Shown piece after piece: positions 30,983 through 39,029 of a stretch of DNA of 64,000 bases. Under the pieces are notes generated by a model, which saw only the letters and a list, made by a program, of their open reading frames with translations, did no database searches and was not told the origin of the DNA. How positions within the stretch are numbered: the first letter of the stretch is position 1; every line of letters starts with the position of its first letter. The DNA is from Denitrificimonas caeni DSM 24390 (GTDB lineage: Bacteria > Pseudomonadota > Gammaproteobacteria > Pseudomonadales > Pseudomonadaceae). The DNA is taken from positions 1 to 64,000 of the forward strand of contig NZ_ATXQ01000003.1 of NCBI RefSeq assembly GCF_000421765.1, read 5' to 3'. The translations under genes were made by a program, and so were the position numbers.

Positions 30983-32476
30983 TTAACCTGCATGCACGGT
31001 TCTTTCTGCGGCCCAATGTCGCAACGCGCTGAGTTCTTCTGACATCACTACAGATAACGGCACTGTGCGCTGCAACGCTTCCACGATAAGCTCTTGCCCA
31101 ACAGAAACTTGCCGCGCTTGTGCGGCATACAGAGCCGAGACCACCGCTTGCTCAATTTCCGCTCCTGAGAAACCATCACTGGCCATCGCTAATGCTGCCA
31201 AATCAAAGTTCTCGGCAGACAATTCACGCTTATTCAGATGGATTCTAAAAATATCCTCCCGCACCGCCGTTGCTGGTAAATCAACAAAGAAAATCTCATC
31301 AAAACGCCCTTTGCGCATCAATTCAGGCGGTAAGCGTTTGATAATATTAGCCGTCGCCACCACAAAAACTGGGGCTTTGCGCTCAGCCATCCAGGTTAAT
31401 AATGTACCCAAAACGCGCTGACTGACGCCGTTATCCATATCGCCGGTGGCGAGGCCTTTTTCAATTTCATCCATCCATAACACACAGGGCGACATACGCT
31501 CTGCCATCAGCAGTGCTTCACGCAAATTACGCTCAGTCTCGCCAAAGTACTTATTGTATAAACTGGCAAAATCCAAACGCAGCAATGGCAGCCCCCACAA
31601 ACCTGCCACGGCTTTTGCTGCCAAACTTTTACCACTGCCCTGCGCGCCCAAGAGCAACATTCCCTTCGGCAGATCACTTGCAGTGCCCGCCATGAACGCG
31701 GCTTGGCGCTCTGCTAGCCATTGTTTTAAATTGTGCAGGCCGCCGACATCAGCAAAGCGTGCAGTATCGGCTTCATAACCGAGCACACCATCAAGATCAA
31801 GCAGCTGAAACTTGGCCTTATTCAACTCAGGCAAATCTTCTTGGGTAATCGCACCATCATCACAAATCAAACTACGCGCCAGCAAGCGTGCATCGGCATG
31901 GCTTAAACCGCGCAAATTTTTCACCACTTGCTGCAAGGTTCGATTGTCCGTGCGCACACGCAAACCACGATTACCCTCACTCCAACGTAGCGCTTCCTCA
32001 CGAACAATGGCGAGTAATTCATCTTCACTCGGCAGCGACAAGCTAAAACGTGCGGCATAACGCTGCAACTCTGCGGGCAACTTCAGTGCATGTGAAACCA
32101 AAATTAACGTTGGTTTACCAGGGCCTGCAGCCATTGCAATATCTTTTACTAAACGAACCAGCAGCGCATCATTTTCAAGAAAAGAGTGCAGATCAAAAAA
32201 CACATACAAGCCGGTCTGTGGGTCGGCCTTGACCAAGCGCAAAGCGCGCTCTGGAAGATTACTGCCTTCCAGCATCTCGCCGCCAAAGGCCATGCCTTGC
32301 AGCCCTTCACTGATCGACCAAACGCGCAAATTCATCCCGCGCTGCACTGCCAATGAGGTTAAGGTTTCTAGCACACGCAGTTCATCCCACGACTCAATCA
32401 CAATTAAGCGAACGCGGGCATCTAAAACCAGCTGTAAATCTTTAAGATCATTTTTCAAGATACGCCAACCTATCAA
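30983..32476 (-). CDS. Ycf46-like AAA+ ATPase
   Basis: A single AAA+ module in the C-terminal half, with Walker A LLGAQGSGKSLAAKAV near residue 278, Walker B CVLWMDEIEKG near residue 331, and the sensor/arginine-finger region ATANIIKRLPPELMRKGRFDE. It is preceded by an N-terminal domain (DLKDLQLVLDARVRLIVIES) of the kind found in plastid and cyanobacterial Ycf46. The role in pseudomonads is not established. The start is unsettled: the frame opens at TTG 32476, and another TTG at 32458 would give a family-like N-terminus; neither has a strong ribosome binding site. Divergent from hinT. Confidence 0.82.
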   Translation of the reverse strand: MIGWRILKNDLKDLQLVLDARVRLIVIESWDELRVLETLTSLAVQRGMNLRVWSISEGLQGMAFGGEMLEGSNLPERALRLVKADPQTGLYVFFDLHSFLENDALLVRLVKDIAMAAGPGKPTLILVSHALKLPAELQRYAARFSLSLPSEDELLAIVREEALRWSEGNRGLRVRTDNRTLQQVVKNLRGLSHADARLLARSLICDDGAITQEDLPELNKAKFQLLDLDGVLGYEADTARFADVGGLHNLKQWLAERQAAFMAGTASDLPKGMLLLGAQGSGKSLAAKAVAGLWGLPLLRLDFASLYNKYFGETERNLREALLMAERMSPCVLWMDEIEKGLATGDMDNGVSQRVLGTLLTWMAERKAPVFVVATANIIKRLPPELMRKGRFDEIFFVDLPATAVREDIFRIHLNKRELSAENFDLAALAMASDGFSGAEIEQAVVSALYAAQARQVSVGQELIVEALQRTVPLSVVMSEELSALRHWAAERTVHAG

Positions 32477-32552
32477 AACTTTTTGAACACTAGCGAATGC
32501 ACCGCCAGACAGCTAAACTTGAGGAATCTTACAACAACCAGAGGCCTGTGTT

Positions 32553-32891
32553 ATGGATTGTTTGTTTTGCAAGATTGCTGCCGGTAAGATCCCCGCGCGC
32601 AAATTATACGAGGATGAGCATGTTGTGGCTTTTCACGATATTGCTCCACAAGCACCTGTGCATTTTCTGGTGATTCCAAAAAAGCACATTGGCATGCTGA
32701 CTGATTTAACCCCAGACGATACATTTCTGGCTGGTCATATTCTCTATACCGCGCAGCGTTTGGCTAAAGAACAAGGCTGTGACGAGGGTTTTCGCGTAGC
32801 CATGAACACTAACGAACTGGGCGGCCAGACCGTTTATCACATTCACATGCACGTTCTCGGTCAACGACAAATGAGCTGGCCACCGGGCTAG
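32553..32891 (+). CDS. hinT: HIT-family purine nucleoside phosphoramidase
   Basis: Hydrolyses adenosine 5'-monophosphoramidates such as aminoacyl-AMP adducts. The histidine triad is H96-I-H98-M-H100 (HIHMHVLG), and the N-terminus CLFCKIAAGKIPA is typical of HinT. At 112 residues it is complete. It lies 84 bases upstream of coq7 on the same strand and may be co-transcribed. Confidence 0.95.
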   Translation: MDCLFCKIAAGKIPARKLYEDEHVVAFHDIAPQAPVHFLVIPKKHIGMLTDLTPDDTFLAGHILYTAQRLAKEQGCDEGFRVAMNTNELGGQTVYHIHMHVLGQRQMSWPPG

Positions 32892-32975
32892 CTATAGACT
32901 GTACGCATACAATTAATTCAAGGCGTCTGCAGCGCTTGCTACACGCTTACTACGGCTATTTAACAGGAGCCTACT

Positions 32976-33623
32976 ATGTCCTCTCAACGCCACTACTCGC
33001 CAATGGATCGCTTGTTACTGCAAGCGGATGCAGCGATGCGCACCTTGATTCCTAATAGCAGTCACGCCAGTCGTCCATCACCTGCAGTACTTGAGCCGCA
33101 CGGCACATTAGATGCAGAACAAACACGCCATGTAGCCGGCTTAATGCGCATTAACCACACTGGTGAGGTCTGTGCGCAAGCTTTGTATCAGGGCCAAGCG
33201 CTAACAGCCAGCCTGCCGCACGTACGCGAGCAAATGGAGTTGGCTGCTGAAGAAGAAGTTGACCATCTGGTCTGGTGTGAGCAACGGATTCGTGAGCTTG
33301 GCAGTCAACCTAGCCTACTCAATCCGCTTTTTTATGGTTTGTCCTTCGCTATTGGAGCAACTGCTGGCGCGATCAGCGACAAGGTCAGTCTAGGTTTTGT
33401 CGCGGCCACAGAAGATCAAGTGTGCAAGCACTTAGATGACCACCTACAGCAGATTCCTGACACTGACCGCAAATCGCGCGCTATTTTAGAGCAAATGCGT
33501 ATTGATGAAGAAGAGCATGCCAATAGCGCTTTGGATGCCGGTGGCTTTAAATTCCCAGCACCAATTAAATTTGGCATGAGCCTGATGGCTAAAGTGATGA
33601 CGAGCAGCACTTACCGCATTTAA
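32976..33623 (+). CDS. coq7: 2-nonaprenyl-3-methyl-6-methoxy-1,4-benzoquinol hydroxylase
   Basis: Di-iron hydroxylase for the last ring hydroxylation in ubiquinone synthesis, membrane-associated. The ferritin-like ligand motifs are intact: [16 protein letters not shown] (Glu), [12 protein letters not shown] (E..H) and [13 protein letters not shown] (E..H). At 215 residues it matches the pseudomonad Coq7, which replaces E. coli UbiF. Strong ribosome binding site (AGGAG) and a near-perfect terminator after it. Confidence 0.96.
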   Translation: MSSQRHYSPMDRLLLQADAAMRTLIPNSSHASRPSPAVLEPHGTLDAEQTRHVAGLMRINHTGEVCAQALYQGQALTASLPHVREQMELAAEEEVDHLVWCEQRIRELGSQPSLLNPLFYGLSFAIGATAGAISDKVSLGFVAATEDQVCKHLDDHLQQIPDTDRKSRAILEQMRIDEEEHANSALDAGGFKFPAPIKFGMSLMAKVMTSSTYRI

Positions 33624-33662
33624 GTGCGGCTCTGGGTAAGCATACATTCGATTCAACAGCAT

Positions 33663-33694
33663 AAAAAAAGGCGCTAAATAAGCGCCTTTTTTTT
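33663..33694. terminator. Bidirectional intrinsic terminator between coq7 and speD
   Basis: Perfect 13-bp stem (A7-GGCGCT at 33663-33675 against AGCGCC-T7 at 33681-33693) with a 5-base loop and T-runs on both strands. It lies between convergent coq7 and speD. Confidence 0.95.
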
Positions 33695-33706
33695 ATACTT
33701 TAAAGA

Positions 33707-34510
33707 TTAACGATTGCTGTTGGGCATATTACGGCCGTAAAAAATCTCTAACATTTCGTGACGTAAACGCTCTTCAACATCACGGCGCTGCTCGTAAGAT
33801 AAATTGCGCGTGGCATCACCAAACAAGTAATCATCCAGCTCAAAGTTTTTCAGCAACATCTTGGTGTGAAACAAGTGCTCTTGATAAACGTTAACGTCGG
33901 TCATTTGATAAGCAGAACGGGTGTCTTCAGATAAATAGTTCTGAATCGAATTGATTTCATGATCAATGAAATGTTTGCGTCCCTCGACATCGCGAGTAAA
34001 ACCACGCACACGATAATCAATGGTGACAATGTCAGAATCAAACTGGTGAATTAGATAATTCAACGCTTTCAGGGGTGAAATCACGCCACAGGTCGACACA
34101 TCAATATCCACACGGAAAGTCGATAAGCCATCCACCGGATGGATCTCCGGATAGGTGTGAACAGTAATATGGCTTTTATCTAAGTGCGCCAAAATTGTTT
34201 CCGGCAATGGCCCTGGCGACTCTTCAATCTGACTGGCGGTGGGCTCGACAGGCTCTTCTGAAATCAGAATGGTCACGCTCGCGCCCTGCGGCTCGTAATC
34301 TTGACGAGCAATATTTAAAATGTTCGCGCCAATGATTTCGACAACATCGGTCAGTATTTGCGTAAGACGTTCAGCATCGTACTCTTCATTAATATAACCA
34401 ACATAAGCTTGTTGATCATCTGTAGTGCGTGCGTAGCTGATGTCATAAATATTAAAGCTCAACGTCTTAGTAAGGTTGTTGAACCCATGCAGCTTGAGTT
34501 TACTGGTCAA
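33707..34510 (-). CDS. speD: S-adenosylmethionine decarboxylase proenzyme
   Basis: Makes decarboxylated AdoMet, the aminopropyl donor for spermidine. It self-cleaves before Ser113 ([13 protein letters not shown]) to create the pyruvoyl cofactor; class 1 bacterial enzymes of this length keep the serine at about 112. The open frame extends to an ATG at 34552. TTG at 34510 fits better: it gives 267 residues and the family N-terminus [10 protein letters not shown], with GAAGAGA about 8 bases upstream. The 5' leader has two strong hairpins (34563-34594 and 34639-34661). With speC at 47724 it provides both decarboxylases for spermidine synthesis. Confidence 0.93.
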   Translation of the reverse strand: MTSKLKLHGFNNLTKTLSFNIYDISYARTTDDQQAYVGYINEEYDAERLTQILTDVVEIIGANILNIARQDYEPQGASVTILISEEPVEPTASQIEESPGPLPETILAHLDKSHITVHTYPEIHPVDGLSTFRVDIDVSTCGVISPLKALNYLIHQFDSDIVTIDYRVRGFTRDVEGRKHFIDHEINSIQNYLSEDTRSAYQMTDVNVYQEHLFHTKMLLKNFELDDYLFGDATRNLSYEQRRDVEERLRHEMLEIFYGRNMPNSNR

Positions 34511-34562
34511 CGTTCGATTCTCTTCATTGGTGCGGCGCAGCCGCGTTATCATGCACGCCGGT

Positions 34563-34594
34563 CAACTGTATTAACACTGGAAGCAATACAGTTG
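34563..34594 (-). other. Stem-loop in speD 5' leader (inner)
   Basis: Perfect 10-bp inverted repeat CAACTGTATT / AATACAGTTG with a 12-base loop, ending 53 bases before the speD TTG start. Position and strength suggest a role in the speD mRNA leader, but no known riboswitch class is recognised. Confidence 0.5.
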
Positions 34595-34638
34595 CGTAGG
34601 GCAGTTTTCACCTCTTCGCGATGCGATTCTGGTTTCCC

Positions 34639-34661
34639 TTACACACCCAATTGGTGTGTAA
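34639..34661 (-). other. Stem-loop in speD 5' leader (outer)
   Basis: Perfect 9-bp inverted repeat TTACACACC / GGTGTGTAA with a 5-base loop, about 130 bases upstream of the speD start. On the minus strand a run of six T precedes it and no T-run follows, so it is not an intrinsic terminator for the upstream OsmC gene. Confidence 0.45.
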
Positions 34662-34744
34662 AAAAGGGGCGCGCCATTATGCAGAGCAAGACTTAGGGAT
34701 GCCAGCTTTAAAGCATAATAACTCTGCACATTTGGATCAACGGT

Positions 34745-35167
34745 CTAGGCTGTCTCAACAATCTCAAAGCTATGGGTAATTTCCACGCCCGCACGCCCCA
34801 GCATAATAGAAGCCGAGCAGTATTTCTCAGCAGATAAATCCACTGCGCGCTTGACCACTGTTTCTTTTAAGTTTTTACCCGTGACAATAAAATGCAAAGC
34901 AATTTTAGTGAAAACTTTAGGCTCAACATCAGCGCGTTCGGCATCAATCCGTACCTCGCAATCATCCACCGCTTGGCGAGATTTTTGCAAAATACTGACC
35001 ACATCAAAAGTGCTGCAACCGCCCAATCCCATTAGCAACATCTCCATAGGGCGCATACCGACATTGCGTCCGCCGCTCTCTTGCGGGCCATCCATTACCA
35101 CCGTATGGCCGCTGCCTGATTCGGCCAAAAACATCGCCTGTTCAACCCATTTCACCCGCGCCTGCAT
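34745..35167 (-). CDS. OsmC/Ohr-family protein
   Basis: A 140-residue OsmC-type thiol protein. The two redox cysteines are in GLGGCSTFD (near residue 51) and EKYCSASIML (near residue 116), the usual peroxidatic/resolving pair for reducing organic hydroperoxides. It belongs to the broad YhfA-like branch rather than clearly to Ohr. Divergent from vfr, upstream of speD, an arrangement known from Pseudomonas. Substrate not known. Confidence 0.87.
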   Translation of the reverse strand: MQARVKWVEQAMFLAESGSGHTVVMDGPQESGGRNVGMRPMEMLLMGLGGCSTFDVVSILQKSRQAVDDCEVRIDAERADVEPKVFTKIALHFIVTGKNLKETVVKRAVDLSAEKYCSASIMLGRAGVEITHSFEIVETA

Positions 35168-35401
35168 AATTCACACCTTTTAAATACGGTAAAACGGCAA
35201 GTTTACCACAGCCTTTAACAACACTTCTGCTCTGCTAAAACCAACCAAAACCTCAGTTTAGCGTGACGCCTCTCGCAAATATCAATTAACCTTGCAATAA
35301 GCAGGCTTATCTTTATGATAATTGCGGCACACTTGACAGAATAATAAAAAAATACGTCTGCCTAGCATCTTGAAGGCTTGATTCACTCTTGGGGTTATCG
35401 C

Positions 35402-36046
35402 ATGGTTGCTATTACGCTTACACCAAAAATAAAAAACATTGACAAAATTCTTGCTCATTGCCACAAACGTCGTTACACCAGCAAAAGCACTATTATTTAT
35501 GCCGGTGATCGCTGCGAATCGTTATTTTTTATTACTCAAGGTTCTGTAACAGTCTTGATCGAAGATGATGACGGCAAAGAAATGATTATTGCCTATTTAA
35601 ATCCCGGTGATTTTTTTGGCGAACTAGGTCTGTTTAGCTCGGCCAATACAGATCAAGAGCGCAGTGCTTGGGTGCGCGCAAAAACCGAATGCGAAGTCGG
35701 TGAAATAAGCTACACAAAATTTCGCGAATTGACTCAGCAAGACCCAGACATGCTGTATGCCTTAGGCAATCAGATGGCTGATCGTTTACGCAACACCACT
35801 CGTAAAGTCGGCGATTTAGCTTTTTTAGATGTTACTGGTCGAGTTGCCAGAACGCTGCTTGATCTGTGCAAACAGCCTGATGCCATGACGCATCCTGACG
35901 GCATGCAAATTAAAATCACTCGCCAAGAAATCGGCCGCATTGTTGGCTGTTCACGCGAGATGGTGGGTCGTGTTTTAAAAAGCTTAGAAGAGCAAGGCTT
36001 GGTCTACGTTAAAGGCAAAACCATGGTGGTCTTTGGTACCCGTTAA
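35402..36046 (+). CDS. vfr: Vfr, CRP-family cyclic AMP-responsive regulator
   Basis: Global regulator of virulence, type IV pili and quorum sensing in P. aeruginosa, activated by cAMP. The cyclic-nucleotide-binding domain (residues 20-120) has [10 protein letters not shown] and [13 protein letters not shown]. The C-terminal helix-turn-helix reads [20 protein letters not shown]. The frame opens 8 codons earlier, but MVAITLTPK at 35402 is the Vfr start, giving 214 residues. Sequence is very close to Vfr throughout the DNA-binding domain. Confidence 0.97.
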   Translation: MVAITLTPKIKNIDKILAHCHKRRYTSKSTIIYAGDRCESLFFITQGSVTVLIEDDDGKEMIIAYLNPGDFFGELGLFSSANTDQERSAWVRAKTECEVGEISYTKFRELTQQDPDMLYALGNQMADRLRNTTRKVGDLAFLDVTGRVARTLLDLCKQPDAMTHPDGMQIKITRQEIGRIVGCSREMVGRVLKSLEEQGLVYVKGKTMVVFGTR

Positions 36047-36070
36047 CCCGAGCCGCACTCTTTGCACTGC

Positions 36071-36104
36071 AAACGCCTGCGTAGCAATACTCAGGCGTTT
36101 TTTA
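36071..36104 (+). terminator. Intrinsic terminator after vfr
   Basis: Stem AAACGCCTG (36071-36079) against CAGGCGTTT (36092-36100) followed by TTT, 25 bases past the vfr stop. It lies between convergent vfr and roxR and may serve both. Confidence 0.88.
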
Positions 36105-36107
36105 GTT

Positions 36108-36674
36108 TTAACGGTGCACTGGGCGTTTTTGCAGTTTGCGCTGTAAAGTACGTCGATGCATGCCTAGCGCGCGCGCGGTAGCGGAAATATTGCCGTCATG
36201 GTCGGCCAAAATCCGCTGAATATGCTCCCACTGCAAGCGATCAACCGACATCGGATTTTCGGGAACCAATGTTGCTAGATCAGCATGATCTGACAGCAAA
36301 GCTGCCAACACATCATCAGCATCAGCAGGCTTGCATAAATAGTTACAAGCGCCGCGCTTAATTGCTTCAACCGCTGTGGTGATACTGGAGTAACCGGTTA
36401 GAATCAGCACCTTCATTTCGGCATCCAACTCGAGCAATTTAGGCAGCAACACCAGGCCCGAATCACCCTCCATCTTCAGATCAAGCACGGCATAGTCGGG
36501 TAAGTCATCTTTAGCCAGCGCCATGCCTTCATCTGCAGAGTTAGCAATCGACACCCGCAAGCCACGTCGTGACATGGCCCGAGCCATTACCCGAGTAAAG
36601 GTTTCATCATCATCCACCAACAGCAAATGCGGCTGCTCTTCACCTTCAAATAGGTTTTCTTCAGTCACTTGCAA
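36108..36674 (-). CDS. roxR: RoxR, redox response regulator
   Basis: Response regulator of the RegA/PrrA/RoxR family that controls respiratory and cyanide-resistance genes. The receiver domain has the acidic pocket DDDE, the phospho-acceptor Asp in YAVLDLKMEGDSG and the lysine in YLCKPADADD. A Fis-type helix-turn-helix closes the protein (NISATARALGMHRRTLQRKL). 188 residues. It follows roxS by 8 bases. Confidence 0.94.
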   Translation of the reverse strand: MQVTEENLFEGEEQPHLLLVDDDETFTRVMARAMSRRGLRVSIANSADEGMALAKDDLPDYAVLDLKMEGDSGLVLLPKLLELDAEMKVLILTGYSSITTAVEAIKRGACNYLCKPADADDVLAALLSDHADLATLVPENPMSVDRLQWEHIQRILADHDGNISATARALGMHRRTLQRKLQKRPVHR

Positions 36675-36682
36675 CTCCTCGC

Positions 36683-37951
36683 TTAAAGCAATGTATGCAT
36701 TCGTGGCAAGCGTAACTCAGTTAGAGTTCCGCCACCGTCTTGGTTATACAACTTTACCGTACCACCGACACGAATAACGCTGATCTGGCTTAAGAAAAGT
36801 CCTAAACCAAAGCCTTTACCTTTAGTGGTAAAAAACGGCTTACCTAATTGCTCAGCAATAGCTAGCGGCACACCTGCTCCATAGTCTCGTATGGTAATAA
36901 CAATCCATTGCTCATCCCAACTCAAACGAATCAACAGGTTATCCGGGCAAGCATCCGCTGCATTATTTAACAGATTAAGTAGTGCTTGAGTTAAATCCAC
37001 CGGCGGCAGCAAGGTCGGCACGTCGCCAACACCTTCCAGCTGATAGCGATAGGTGGCCTCTGGGCGCATTAAATGCCAACGACTTAGCCCTGCTTCAAGC
37101 CAATGTATCACCGTTTGTTGTTCAATCGCTTGACGGCGATCCGCTTCAGCCGCGCGGACTAACTGTTGGAGCGTGCCTTTGCATAGCTTTACTTGCTCTT
37201 GCAGCAAGGCTAAATCATCTTGTAACTCTGACTCACCACGATGCTCACGGCGTAACTCATTGAGCAGCACACTCATTGTCGAAAGCGGTGTCCCTAATTC
37301 ATGCGCCGCGCCTGCTGCTTGTGTGGCCACGGCGAGTAGTTGCTGATCACGCATACCGTCCTCACGTCGAGCGGCACGCAACAGATCTTGCTCACGCACA
37401 GCTTCTGACATTTTCGAGACAAAAAAGGTAATAAAAGCTGCGGATAAAGCGAAGTTCAACCACATGCCAAATAAGTGCAAGGTAATCAGCAGCTCGCCAA
37501 GTTGCTCACCAAGCAGATGTAAGGGTCGATACCAAATCAGTAACGCCGTGTAACCACTCAATGCCAAGCCGCTCAAAACAATTGAATACAACCAGGGTAA
37601 AGTGGCTGCGGCAATAGTGAGCGGTACCAAATAATAGGCGACAAAGGGGTTGGTCGAGCCTCCTACGTAATACAGCAAGCCACTGTGGATAAATAAATCC
37701 ATGGCTAAATGCGCAGCAAATTCAAGCTCAGTCACCGGCCAACTGCCGCGCAAACGCAAACCGGTTAACACGCACATACTCAGCGACAAAGCCAAGAGCA
37801 CAACCAGTTGTAACCAAGCCAATGACACAACACCGCTAAGGTAAGTAAAACCCAAGGTGCCGGCTTGTGCAGCAAGCACTAAAAGACGAATCCAAGTCAG
37901 CCGCCATAGATTTTGACGGCTGGCAGATAATAATTGTGTAGGCGCCAGCAT
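36683..37951 (-). CDS. roxS: RoxS, redox-sensing histidine kinase
   Basis: Membrane sensor kinase of the RegB/PrrB/RoxS family. Six hydrophobic helices precede the kinase core. The quinone-sensing heptad GGSTNPF is at residues 97-103, the H-box AAGAAHELGTPLS has His217, and a cysteine at 257 (EQVKLCKGT) lies where RegB has its redox-active Cys. N and G boxes follow (NLLNNAADACPD, FGLGLFLS). The frame opens 13 codons earlier, but MLAPTQLL at 37951 has a GAGGAGA site, so 422 residues are preferred. It should phosphorylate RoxR in response to quinone redox state. Confidence 0.94.
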   Translation of the reverse strand: MLAPTQLLSASRQNLWRLTWIRLLVLAAQAGTLGFTYLSGVVSLAWLQLVVLLALSLSMCVLTGLRLRGSWPVTELEFAAHLAMDLFIHSGLLYYVGGSTNPFVAYYLVPLTIAAATLPWLYSIVLSGLALSGYTALLIWYRPLHLLGEQLGELLITLHLFGMWLNFALSAAFITFFVSKMSEAVREQDLLRAARREDGMRDQQLLAVATQAAGAAHELGTPLSTMSVLLNELRREHRGESELQDDLALLQEQVKLCKGTLQQLVRAAEADRRQAIEQQTVIHWLEAGLSRWHLMRPEATYRYQLEGVGDVPTLLPPVDLTQALLNLLNNAADACPDNLLIRLSWDEQWIVITIRDYGAGVPLAIAEQLGKPFFTTKGKGFGLGLFLSQISVIRVGGTVKLYNQDGGGTLTELRLPRMHTLL

Positions 37952-38099
37952 ATTTTCTCCTCGATGCATGTTAGAAGTATAACTGCCCAATGCCTATTCG
38001 CTGCAAGATGCGACCCATGGTCACATAAATAGCGTCTTGGAACCTAAGAACATCCACACTGTCTTTTGCTCTCTCGCACGGGATGCACATGGAGTTATT

Positions 38100-38819
38100 A
38101 TGATTCGTTTACTACGCGCCACCCCTATCGCCTTACTCATCACAGGCCTAGCCACTAGCAGCAACCTGCTTGCTAGCGAACAAACCTATAACCAAGTTTC
38201 ATTGCGCGCTGAAGCCAGCCAAGAAGTGGCCCACGACCAAATGCAAGTGACCTTTTATACAGAGGCACAAGACACTGATCCCGCGCGCTTAGCCGACATG
38301 ATTACCAAAACACTCAATAGCGCCGTAGAGACGGCCCGTAAACAACCAAAAGTCAGTGTTAAACTTGGCAATCGCAGCAGCTATCCGGTACATGACAGCA
38401 AAGGACAAAAAATCACAGCGTGGCGCGAACGTGCTGAGATCCGCTTAGAAAGCACTGAGTTCTCTGAGTTATCCGCACTCACTGGCGAGCTCTTAAAGAC
38501 TTTAAAAATGGCCAATATGCAATTTAGTATCGCGCCAAAAACCCGCATCAGCAGCGAAGATGCACTGCTTAAAGAAGCCATCAGCGCGTTTCAAGCCAGA
38601 GCGAAACTCGTCAGCGCCGCCTTTGGTAGCAGCCAATATAAAGTGGTTAATTTAAACCTCAACAGCAACGCTTATAACCGTCCTCCCATCTATGCTCGCT
38701 CAGCTAAAATGCTCTCATCCGTGATGGTCGATGAAAGTGCTGCAGCCCCTGAAATTGAAGCCGGCAGCACAGAAGTCAGCATCACTGCTGATGGCGTGAT
38801 TGAGATCCAACTACCGTAA
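38100..38819 (+). CDS. SIMPL domain (DUF541) periplasmic protein
   Basis: A signal peptide (residues 1-27, ending LLAS) is followed by a SIMPL/DUF541 domain (YNQVSLRAEASQEVAHDQMQ and later IRLESTEFSELSALTGELL). Function is unknown; relatives form oligomers in the periplasm. The frame opens 21 codons earlier, but ATG at 38100 follows GGAG and begins the signal peptide. Divergent from roxS, the arrangement I recall from P. aeruginosa. Confidence 0.83.
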   Translation: MIRLLRATPIALLITGLATSSNLLASEQTYNQVSLRAEASQEVAHDQMQVTFYTEAQDTDPARLADMITKTLNSAVETARKQPKVSVKLGNRSSYPVHDSKGQKITAWRERAEIRLESTEFSELSALTGELLKTLKMANMQFSIAPKTRISSEDALLKEAISAFQARAKLVSAAFGSSQYKVVNLNLNSNAYNRPPIYARSAKMLSSVMVDESAAAPEIEAGSTEVSITADGVIEIQLP

Positions 38820-38827
38820 ACTTACCC

Positions 38828-38861
38828 TGAGCATGCTTGTTATTTCCTATCCGCATGCTCA
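38828..38861. other. Hairpin after the SIMPL gene, no U-tract
   Basis: Perfect 9-bp inverted repeat TGAGCATGC / GCATGCTCA with a 16-base loop, 9 bases past the stop codon. No T-run follows, so termination may be weak or factor-dependent. Confidence 0.45.
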
Positions 38862-38950
38862 GCACCCCCTACTCAATCGCGGTAAAAAGAATCAACGGCA
38901 GAGCAACTTTCATCTAAAAAGGGCTAAGCTCTCAAGCTCAAGCCAATCTA

Positions 38951-38969
38951 AACAATAATAATTCGCATC
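38951..38969. promoter_or_regulatory. Candidate Fur box upstream of the TonB receptor
   Basis: AACAATAATAATTCGCATC matches 12 of 19 positions of the Fur consensus GATAATGATAATCATTATC, 60 bases before the receptor start. A second Fur-like segment (AATGGTTATCAT, 38991-39002) lies just downstream. Iron repression of the receptor and the genes behind it is inferred from this and from their function. Confidence 0.5.
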
Positions 38970-39029
38970 TGTATTTACTTTACAAATAGGAATGGTTATC
39001 ATGCGCGGCATTCTTATTTGGAGTTTGCT

